A DNA stretch of 64,000 nucleotides from Dendrophyllia cribrosa (Eukaryota > Cnidaria > Anthozoa > Scleractinia > Dendrophylliidae), in assembly GCA_024195265.1 (NCBI GenBank), contig JAJLRJ010000010.1, positions 7,599,667 through 7,663,666 of the forward strand, given 5' to 3'. Made by a program: the position numbers and the translations under genes. The notes under the pieces are model-generated. The model was not told where the DNA came from. It did no database searches and was given only the letters and a program-made list of their open reading frames with translations. Below are positions 1-10,800 of this stretch, in pieces. The stretch's first letter is position 1. Each line of letters begins with the position of its first letter.

Positions 1-402
1 TCGAGCGCTAGCCCTTCGTCGGAGCGAATCAAGGGATTGTGGGTAGTGTGTGGTTTTATATAGTAAGCGGTGGAGCTACGCTATTGGTGGAAATTTGGTG
101 ACGTGAAAAACAAATGTAAATTAGTTGAATGAAAAGCGTTCGTTGATTCCGTGGGGTTTGAGAGTGCTGATTTGAAAGATGATTTTTTGTTCTAAGTTTT
201 TACGGCTTTCTGTGTTACGCTGGTGTAGGGAAAGGCCGCAGATTGTCATGTGTTGTTTAGAATGGTTAGTAAGATTAAAGCGGCACGTGACTGGTTTGGA
301 TGCATCTTTGTCATTTTTTTCAACGTCTCGGAGATGTTCACGAAAACGCTCGCCCAGTCTCCTCCCTGTTTCGCCAATGTATATCTTTTTGCATAAATAG
401 TT
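1..402 (-). mobile_element. 3' end of a Penelope-like retroelement (GIY-YIG endonuclease remnant)
   Basis: Read on the minus strand from about 398 to 121, an open frame contains KKIYIGETGRRLGERFREHL and ends with INERFSFN and a stop. KKIYIGETG..RLG..R is the GIY-YIG endonuclease signature. The DNA signature and the terminal FQISTLKPHGINERFSFN resemble Penelope-like element proteins. Upstream of the IYIG motif an in-frame stop and loss of similarity mark 5' truncation near 400. Positions 1-120 are probably the element's 3' untranslated part. It lies antisense to MED12. Confidence 0.75.
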
Positions 403-438
403 TACCTGTCAAATAACTCACATTCCTTTGCACTGCAG

Positions 439-510
439 AATCTGGATCAGTGGTCATTAAGAAAGTCGTGGCTGGAATTGCAGCTTATGATCAAACAAGC
501 ATCTAAAGAG
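439..510 (+). CDS. MED12: MED12 exon (residues 1-24 of the visible part)
   Basis: The acceptor ends in ctgcag and the donor is gtaccg. The exon reads [20 protein letters not shown] and onward, matching the conserved LDQW...LELQLMIKQ block of animal MED12. It ends in phase 0. The acceptor lies only about 35 nt from the broken end of a Penelope-like element. Confidence 0.93.
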
Positions 511-3500
511 GTACCGGGATTTTTTCTTGTAGTGTTAAACTGTACATTCTTGTCTACATAGGCTGCTCTGTAGGGTTCGAAAGGTAGTATGTATAAAAGG
601 TTTAGCGGCACTGTAGGGATAACGGGTACGGAGAAGTCCTCCCCCCATCCTCTGCTCCCCAGAATCCGAAATTGATCAGTTCTAGCGAAGAATCAACTGT
701 AATTGACTCTGAGAGTTGAGCGGTTCCACGTAGATGTTAGATATACAACGCTTCGATTAAAGGAAAAACTGTTATCTATTTTTGATCGATTTTTAAAACT
801 AAAAACAAGTTAAGAACATTAGTAAACAGATGCCAGGATATTTTGTGAATTTTAATATTGATGTCGGCCTTACACTTATTCACCATAATTTCCACAAAAC
901 GTTGTTTTGTAGGAAACAGGTCCTCTTCTGGATGCCGTCGCTACCAGCGCCATGAGTGTTTTTGTTCAGCGGCATGACACCACTCCCTTAGCAACAGCCC
1001 ATAGTAACCAGAAGTCCGTAGTGATAAAGGGCCCAGAGTGGCTTGTTGCTCCTTTGATCTCCAAACTATCCAACTCAGTACAAGGCCGCCTCCTTAAGGC
1101 TGCCGGTGAAGTACTGGACACTAAACAATGGTGGAAGGAACATTCTGCGAAGTCATCTGTGTAAGATATATGTTCATAGAAGCAGATGATCTGTTACTTG
1201 TAAGGCTTGTAATACCTCCTGCGTGCAACTCCCTACCCTCCCCTCCCTCCAGCTTGGCCCCACGGGTAAGGCAGGTGACCATTACATGTCGCGGGCTCAA
1301 TGTTTACAGCCGATAAATGGGGTTAACACTCGTTAACATCTCTAAAACTGACTTTTCCTTTTCACTTTAAGTTACATGAAGTAAAACCTATTTCACACTT
1401 TAGGGTAAAATTTAAAAAAAAAAAGATCAGAATAGTGTATGCCTCGAACCCGAGTCGTTCGCTTCATAACTAATATCCTTATCCACTATACCAACGTGGA
1501 CTAGAATGCAGAAACGTTGTTAACTTAAGTTAGCCGCTATTTTTTTTTTAATGGCTATGGTGTTCTTTTGTCTTCAGCCCAACCCTGGTTCATACCCAAC
1601 CCTTCCTGTCGCTGGTATTAGCCTGTCTCAAGGGACAAGAAGATCAAAGAGAAGGACTTCTATCCTCGATTCACCGCCAGCTCACTCAGTTACTGGCCGC
1701 TCCTGCTGAGGTGTGCAAGCTCTCTATATATACTAGTAACCAATTCAAAACTGAAATACAGAATGCATTCCACCTTTCTCATTCCCAGACAAAGCCATAG
1801 CAAGTGCTATTTAACCTTTTTATTTGGGGATAAGCGAAAAAAAAAGGTTATATTGAACTCACCGGCTTGATACAAGATTATCCGGAACCCAACAAGAAAT
1901 GGTGTTTTATTTGGCCTAATTTCCAAACAAACGAAACATTAATTCCGAAACTTTTTGATACCCTGAAGAAATCGTAGTTTTGGACAAACCTTTTGTCGCT
2001 TAGCATAACACAGTGAGTAAAGTCTTCCACATCCAAGTGGCCCAAAATTAACCGCGGTCAAACGAGAGAAATTTGCAAAAGTTAAGCAAAGTACAGAACC
2101 TGTACTTAAAAGTTAAGGTTGTCATTTTCACTGTTTAAAGTTTAATGTATTGCCAATACACTGTCAATTTACCAAACGTTTTGAAAGTTTACTAAAAACG
2201 TTCTAAGCGTTTAAAAACTGTGAACTGCAGAATTGTCGGCGCCATTTGCCAACATAATTTTGATCAGGCGCAAAGAGTTTTGGTCAGTTTTCAACGGCAA
2301 AAAGCGGTTCCTTCTGCATGTACCGGAGCACATATTACGTAAAGCAAAAGGAACAAAGAACGGCAATAATACAAATGCAAAACAAGACCAAAAATGCAAT
2401 ACCTCACAAACAAGAAGACTATGGGTACCGGTACATGCAGAAAGACCCCAAAAAGCTCATCATTTTGAGAAAAATTAAAAGATAGTAACGTCAACTATTT
2501 TTTTTATACATCCTTGCACATATTTTCATTTAATATTAAATAAAATCCCACTAAATAAAACGAAAAACGCCTCGGACGTTTGACCGCGGTGGAGGCACCA
2601 AACTGCCCACAAATGCTTAACCCAGTTTTCGTGGCATAAAGCCCCAATTATCAAAATACAGATTCTCCATTCTTGTCCCCATACGTCTCTTATAGAAGAG
2701 GTGGAGAGAAGTTGTTAAAATATCAAGAGACTATCTTGGGTGATCATGTCCTTAATTCTCACAACCTCTCTGGTTGCTTCAGCATGGATATTGGAAGGAG
2801 AAATTTGATAATGGTCATCATTGGGGATTAAAGGGTTAAACGCCTGGGTGAAGAGAGACAACGTGGAGGAAAGTTTCTTGTCAAAGGAAACAACACGACG
2901 GTAGAGAGCGAGGCTTGAATCACCGGCCCTTAGGTTGAAAGTTCAACACACCAACCAGTTTACCACTGCCACACCATGTCTCCACAACAACACAAGCTTT
3001 AACCCTTTAATTCCCAAGAGTGCCAAATATCAAAATTCATTATGTAAAATATTGAAAAACAAATGGTACCATGCGAAAGTACTGCTGAAGAGGTTTCATT
3101 TGAATGGTCACACCATAGGATTTCATCAACAGACTTGAAAGTTAGAACAAATGGCACCATGCAAAAGTACTGCTGAAGAGGATTCATTTGAATGGTCACA
3201 CCATAGGATTTCATCAATAGACTCAAAAGTTAGAACAAATGGTACCATGCAAAAGTACTGCTGAAGAGGATTCATTTGAATGGTCACACCATAGGATTTC
3301 ATCTACAGACTCAAAAGTTAGAACAAATGGTCCCATGCAAAAGTACTGCTGAAGAGGTTTCATTTGAATGGTCACACCATAGGATTTCGTCCACAGACTC
3401 AAAAGTTAGAACAAATGGTACCATGCAAAAGTACTGCTGAAGAGGTTTCATTTGAATGGTCACACCATAGGATTTCGTCCACAGACTCAAAAGTTAGAGC

Positions 3501-6500
3501 TACACTGCATGTTAACATATATATACCTGCACATTTTTTGTCACAGGAGAGATGCCCTACAGATTTGAAGAGCAAAGAAGTTCTCCAAGAGGCTTTACAC
3601 TTGCGAATTAGCCTGGTTAGTTTTATAACCTGTACTGACATTTTATTGGCTACTTGTAATTTAGGTTTAGTCACTACTGGTAGTTATGAACGTGTTTGAG
3701 TAGGTTACTCAATTATTGGTTTATTAAGGCATGTTTACACATGCGATTTTTGTCGCGATCTCCAGTACAACTTTTGTCGCAAGTGTAAACTAGCGGCGAT
3801 TTCCTGTGCGATTCGGGTGTGACATTTGCTGTAATTTCCCAAAAATCGCCGCCAAGTTGCATCAGGTTTCGAAACCTTTGCGACATCGCGCGACAAATCG
3901 CTCCCAAATCGCACTGAAATCGCGGCTACGTTTACGCACACGATTCGAAGATGCAACTTGCGCGCGACAAAAGTTGCACCGAAAAGTGCGACAAAAATTG
4001 CACAAAAAATCGCCTGTGTAAACGGGCCTTTAGAGCGCTTTGCAATTGAGTATTTAAAGTAACTAAACTATTGAATTGGTTTTGCATTGCTTCGCTTTGT
4101 GATTGGCTAAAAAGATCTTGCGCCACTTTCTCAACCAATCAGAAGTAAAACTGGGCTTACTCGCACGCGTTTTCCCGCGCTTGGCGCCGGTTACATTTAT
4201 TTGCTTCGAGTTCTGATTAGTTCATTGGATTGTCTGCGTGTTGTGATTGGCCAGAGTGATTACGTCGGTTTTGGTTGACACTCAATTGAAAACCGCTCCT
4301 ATGCTGTTCAAAGGCCAAAAATACCATAATAATCTTTTATGTGCAGCCTCACCGGGGTGTAATTATTCAAGTCTCCTTTTTTCGAATGGCACAATGGAAT
4401 TCAGAGTACATGTAGGAACGCTAGGACGTAGCATTGTGTGTTCGTATACAAATGTGCGCAGTATGCAAATTGCCAAGAAGTTGAAGCATAGCACGTGCAG
4501 TCCCTGCTTAAAACAAAAGAAATTGGAAAAATCAGGCTTACATCAAGCACCACCCAAACCTGCACTTTAAAGAGTATTATGGTATTTTTCGAAGTGGCCT
4601 ATTGTAAGCAGATGACTTATAATTTAACTTTGTGGCTTTTTCATTAGCTTGGCGCCATGTTTGACACGATTCAACGCAGCAGTCAATTATCAAGTGATTG
4701 GGCCACACTGTTATTCCAGCTTGTAAGCTCTGGGACAATAACGGCGGACTCACTTCCTACAAAGAAGTACGTCTTTTATATAATAGATGCCAACTCGAAG
4801 TGTTTGTCTCTCTTAGTGTCAACTGAACATGATGTTGCAGATACTTTTGTGTGTCCTTTGGTCAATTGGAAACTTTCGTCTACTTTTGATCGATTTGAGA
4901 AGCTTAACCCTTTTATGTAGACATATAATGTAGTTCTAACTTTTGAGTCTGTGGACAAAATCCTGTGGTGTGACCATTCAAATGAAACCTCTTCGGCAGT
5001 ACTTTTGCATGGGACAAATTGCTTTTCAATGTTTTACCAAATGTAATTTGGGATTTTTCTTGAATTTTGATTTTTGGCACTCTTGGAAGTGAAAGGGTAA
5101 AAAACAAGTCAATAAAAAGAGCTTGATTTTGTGAAACAAGTCTTACGTTTCAAGTCATCGGGCAGAATGGCCGGACACTTACGTATATTAATGAGCCATT
5201 ACGGCGGACTATTCAAGCATGAATGTTCAATGAAAGCGCCGCAATTAAAGAGAAAAGGGGTGGATTTTATACTGACTTAAACCGCCATTTCGAAGTAGTA
5301 AGACATGTCTTTCTTTAGATGGTAGGGTGGCTTTTTGTAGTTAAAGGGTTGTTCTCAGTCTGTTTCCTTGACAAATTAAAAACATAATATTGAAACATAA
5401 AATTTGTTAACAATTATCTCGTTCCTACAATTTAGTTAGAGTTAATAAATTGAGGGAGAATTTTCTGCATTTTCTTTCAGGGAATTGTTAACAAACGTGC
5501 TGGACATGGTATCAGTCCTAATCAGTGTAGTTGCCAACACGGAGTCAACTCACGGACAGTCTGCTGATGAAAGCCGTAAAGCTGCTTTTGCTCTGTTCAA
5601 GAAACTTAAGGTATATCTACCGCGAAAGCAATCGAGGGCAGGGAGAGGTGTGGGATGTTCTTTCGCATTTTGAAGAGGGTGTGCCAACTGGTTCTGAAAA
5701 CTTTGAAACGTTCACAATAACAACTCTCAAACTTCTGTAACAACACTTGCACGTTCTGTGTACAAGCCGAAAAGCTGGGGCTTTTTACAAAAATAGCGCG
5801 TTTAAAAGAACTTGTTATGCAATTATAAAGTCAACGCTAAGCAGGAACTCTCGTCTTCAACTTGATTCTGAAAACTTTTGATCCTATTTCAAACCAAAAT
5901 AAGTACTTTTGTAAGTCCCGTTGTTCCTTGCCTGCCCAGCAAGCTTATATAGAGAAGGCGTTATAACTCGGTCTCTTTTATGAAAGAAGCAAAATGATAC
6001 ACATTTTCCACCCTTTTGCTTTGACGAGTCCTTATAGAGCAATTTTCACTTGAGTTTCGTAAAACCAAAACCAAAGTAACCACTCTGGTCAATCCAAACA
6101 GACGCAGACAATCCAATGAACCAATCAGAACTCAAATAAAATACATGCAGCCGCCCCAAGCGCGGGAAAACGTGTGCGAACAACTCACAATTAGTTTTGA
6201 TTTTACTTCTGATTGGTTGAGAAAGTGGCGCGAGATTTTTTAGCCAATCACAAAGCGTAGCGATGCAAAACCAAAGCAATCGCAAAATTGCTTTCGATAC
6301 AATTGAAAACAGCTCTAAAACCAAGGTAATAACTCCGACCAATCAGAACAGGGGCAGACGATCCAATAAACCAATCAGAACTCGAAGCAAATACATGTAG
6401 CCGGCGCCAAGCACGGGAAAATGTGTTAAAGCAACTCACAGTTAGTTTTGATTTTACTTCTGATCGGTTGATAAAGTGGCGCGAGATTTTTTAGCCAATG

Positions 6501-7815
6501 ACAAAGCGTAGCAATGCAAATCCCTAGCAATAGCGAAATTACTTTCGACACTCATTTGAAAACCGCTATATTCTCTCATCCTACTTATAGCCAATGGTAT
6601 TTCTTGCCTCAATGTCCCAGCATTATGCGACACCTTACTGCAAACAATCAATCTTAAAATTTTTCAGATACCACGCAGCTCTTAACAACCTCTAATTTCC
6701 TTGGACCTGGGTATCATACAGCTCTACTGTTTTCAGGGCTAGGGTCTATTGTTGTGTCGTTTGTTCTATTGTTTTCTCACAAATCAGAGAAGACCTTGTA
6801 AGAGCTGCTCACTGCCCCAAATTTTCAAGGCGAAATCTTTTATGTTACACTTCTTGCATTTGCATTGAGATCCTTTTAATGAATTATATATTTATTTAGT
6901 ATGTACTAAAACAGTGGGCAGCGTTGTTGGCGCGCTCTGATTGGCTAATGAAAGTCGGAATAGCAAAGTGATATTCACCCCCAAGCATTTTGCGCGCGAA
7001 AATTGAAATCGTTGACAGGAATAAATGACTTAAAAATCATCATTTTCGTGCTATATTATCTCACTGTTTTAGTATATACTAAAACAACTATTCACCTCAG
7101 TGTCGGTGGCCATTGACAATGACCATAACTTGTTCGGTAAATATCTACCTCTACTTCGGTGAATAGTTGTTAACTGATATTAATTATTACTATTTTCAGC
7201 GCGAGTTTGCAGGTAAAAATCCTGGTGAAATTATGCAGCAGTGTAAACAACTTCTTCCCCTCCCCTCCCTCTCGCATGGTGTGTACACTGTCTCCGCTGT
7301 CAAAGAGACACCAGGGAGCCCTGGACAGGCTGCAGACAAGCCCCCGGCCTCAGGTGGAGGGACAAACTGTCAGGTAATGCTCAAGGCAGAGAGCTTGTTT
7401 TCTAGACCGGTGTTATTGTCGTTAATGGGGTACCTTTGCTTTTACACAACATGTTCTTAGAGCATCAAGAAGAAAATACGAAGTGTTTCCTTGAAGAGGA
7501 ACAAACCATAAATGATTTGATTGAGCGCCCGGGGCGCTTATTTACCTTTGTAAGCTCAAGGGAGGACGCTCATTGGGGAGGGACGCTGATTTATTTTTTG
7601 ACAAAAACATGCGACCGTGAAAAAGCACTTTAAACAATTACAGAAAACGTACAATAGTTAAAATAGTCTAACAGCAACAAAGGTTCGCATAGTCCGAACA
7701 GTCATAATTCGCTATTATACATCAATATCTTTACTAGATTTGACTTTCTTTGATAAGGTAGCTTTCTGGCGTAGGATCGTCAACTTCCGAATAAGGGGCG
7801 CTAAAATGAACACAT

Positions 7816-7853
<38 letters not shown>

Positions 7854-10800
7854 GCTTATTAACCGTTTGTATCCTGGCCTTCTTTAATTTTTCTTTGCCT
7901 GGTTTTGGTTGATGCCAAATGTTAAGTGTTTATATATTGGTTAGAACCACATAATTTACCCATCAAATGAAACCTTAAGAGTCCCTCTTTCAAAAGAAAG
8001 TAATAAACAGTGAGTGGAATCGACCAAAACATTTTTCAAAGGAAAACAAATTAGCAATAAAGGGAAATATTTTTTTTTGCAAAAAAAATACAATTTTTTA
8101 AAGGAAATGTTCTATAAAATTCACATGACACTAATTGACTACAAGACGAACTAAATCTATTACTAGATTTATTTAGCTTTCATTTGACACCTCAGGCTCA
8201 ATTCCAGGTCAACTATGAGACCTACAAGCAGTAAGCACAAACCATACACTCTGGTTATAATGAATATGGCGGACAATGTCAGTCTGAGAGTGTCCATGAA
8301 ATTCCCCATATACAGAGCACAAACGTTGAGCTTTGAATATCAATTGCAAGAATGAAGGGGTGATTTGTTTGGTAACATTCTCGCCATTTTCAGCCAACAC
8401 AACAGAAGCCAAACACAAATTCCTCATAAAAGCCCTGTCACACTATTGCGTATGAGAGAAACGTATGAGTTGCGTATGAAAATTCATAAAATAATTTTTA
8501 TACGCACAAAATACCCTTGAAAATACAGCGTATGACCAGCGTACTTGACCTATGAGTAACGTACCTCTAGCGTAACTCTTGCGTATTCAGCGTATGCCTA
8601 GCGTATAAACCATACGTTCGAATACGCACAAAATTTTTAAGCATGCTTAAAAAATATTTCTGCCTCGCCGTATGCCAGCGTATGCCACCGCATGCGACGT
8701 GCTTGAAACGTATACAACCTGTGCCTAACGTACCCCTAGCGTATGTCAGCCTATACCAGCGTATGAGTGATATTTTTCATACGCTGGCATACGCTTGTAC
8801 GATACGCAATAGTGTGACAGGGCCATAAAATATAACAACAGGGTTCCAAGCCTTCGTCTCATCAAGGTCGTCTTCATTCCCATATGAAGAAAATTCAATT
8901 TATTGACTGATTTTTGTTCATCATCAAACCCACTCTCAATAAGCATAGATTTTAGGGATTTCATTCCTTCGTTTTCACTGGATTTAATGATCAGTATGAG
9001 AAGCTATATCAAACACTCGAAAGTGTGTTTCACCAGGTATCCAAACACCTCGAAGTGGGTTAAAAAAATACTCGGATGCGCCTCGTTTTTTCAACGCAGT
9101 TCTCGGTGTTTAGAAATCGTGATGAAACACTCTTGCTTGTGTTTGACCTAAGACATTATAAAGACAGTTGATTATATATTGTAAAATTTTCGAAATTTTC
9201 ATTTATATAGGTACCTTTTTTTCTATCAACGGATGAGTCTTTCGGAGGACTGTGTTGTATAAGCGATTTAGCTCAATATCTCGAATTATCTCAATTCTCA
9301 CACGTCCTTTCTATCCAGACTGTAGTCTCTTCATGACTATAATAAGTTAATCCTTGTTTTAGTTATTGATCTGTCATTTTAACAGGGTCTTCAATTAACC
9401 GGCAAACAAAGAATCAGTGCTTGGGACCTCATGGAGGGGTACAAAAACCCCTCACCCCTGTCATGGGCGTGGTTCGGCGCGGTCCGGATTGAACGCAAAC
9501 CTCTGAGGTATGAACAAGATTTTCGAAGGTTATTGCACCACACGCACCCGAGAAGGCGTCCACTCAGCTACTTCCTCAATCCCGCGCCAGACAAAGAAGA
9601 TGAACAGGATGAAGAGGAGGACAGGACTGAAGCGGAGGCTGGTGGAGGAGAGCGATCCAGTCAACCATCAACTCCCCAAACACCAGCTGATTGTAAAGGT
9701 ACAAGACAGTGTAAAATATGGTTAACCCTTTCACTCCCAAGAGTGCCAAACATTAAAATTCAAGAAAAATCCCAAAATTTCATTTTGTAAAATATTGAAA
9801 AACAAATGGTACCATGCAAAAGTACTGCTGAAGAGGTTTCATTTGAATGGTCACACCATAGGATTTCATCAATAGACTCAAAAGTTAGAACAAATGGTAC
9901 AACAACAACAACAACAATTTATTCAACAACAAACAATCACAACAATGTATTCTTAGTATAATAATGGAAGAGTTGAATGATTTGTTTGCGCTGCAAATAG
10001 CAAGAACGCTAATCGGGGCGGGGCAAAACAAGTACATGAATAATACAGTTATCTACAAAATCAAAAACCTTATACTATTGAAAAGCCTTGCAGATTGCAC
10101 ATAATAATGAATAAAAAAAAACACAGAAGTTAAGTGATCTAATTGAGTTAAGAACAAGTGGTCTCTGACTATAGTAAGTGTATTTATGTACTTACTTTAT
10201 TAATAATCATGGAGATTTGAATATAGTCATCCTCCTTTTCTAAAATATTGAATAGCAATTTGCGGAGAGCTTTTTTGAAAGCATTCTTAGGAAGATCCGT
10301 TATATAGCGTGGTATCTTATTCCACAGCTTTACTCCGAGCCGAGAGAAAGAATTGTTTAGTATTTCCAGTCTGGAACATTTAACATAGAATTTTCCAGAT
10401 GTAGACGATCGTGTATTGTATGAGTGAATATTAGACGTTTTCTGAAATAAATTGAGCATGTTTATTGGGGCGTTATCATAATTGATATCATGCATTAAGG
10501 TTGATACGGCCTCATAATAAAGAAAAGTTATTGGAAGCACGTTAGCTTCGAGAAATAAAGGAATTGCATGATCATGCCAGTCTGCAAAGTACAGTAATCT
10601 AAGAGCTCTTTTCTGAAGAATTAGAATTTTATTGACATAGGTCTTGCAAGCCTGACCCCAGGCAGCAAGACCATAGGTTAAATAAGGATGAATTAGTGAC
10701 TTATAGATATTGAGTAGTATTGGTCGAGGTACAGAGTGGCGTAGCTTTGCAATTAGTCCAATATTTTTACTAATTTTTGTAACAATAGAATCAATGTGGT

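Noticed and set aside
179..400. 73-codon plus-strand frame at the left edge
   Set aside because: The coding strand here is minus (GIY-YIG remnant). The plus frame is its shadow.
1436..1503. Functional tRNA gene
   Set aside because: Boxes A and B are good, but the acceptor stem lacks its 3' strand and no paired anticodon stem is visible. Kept only as a tRNA-like unit.
9699..9712. Alternative MED12 donor at 9711
   Set aside because: Joining from there to the 13056 exon makes a TGA at the junction. The donor at 9699 keeps the frame.
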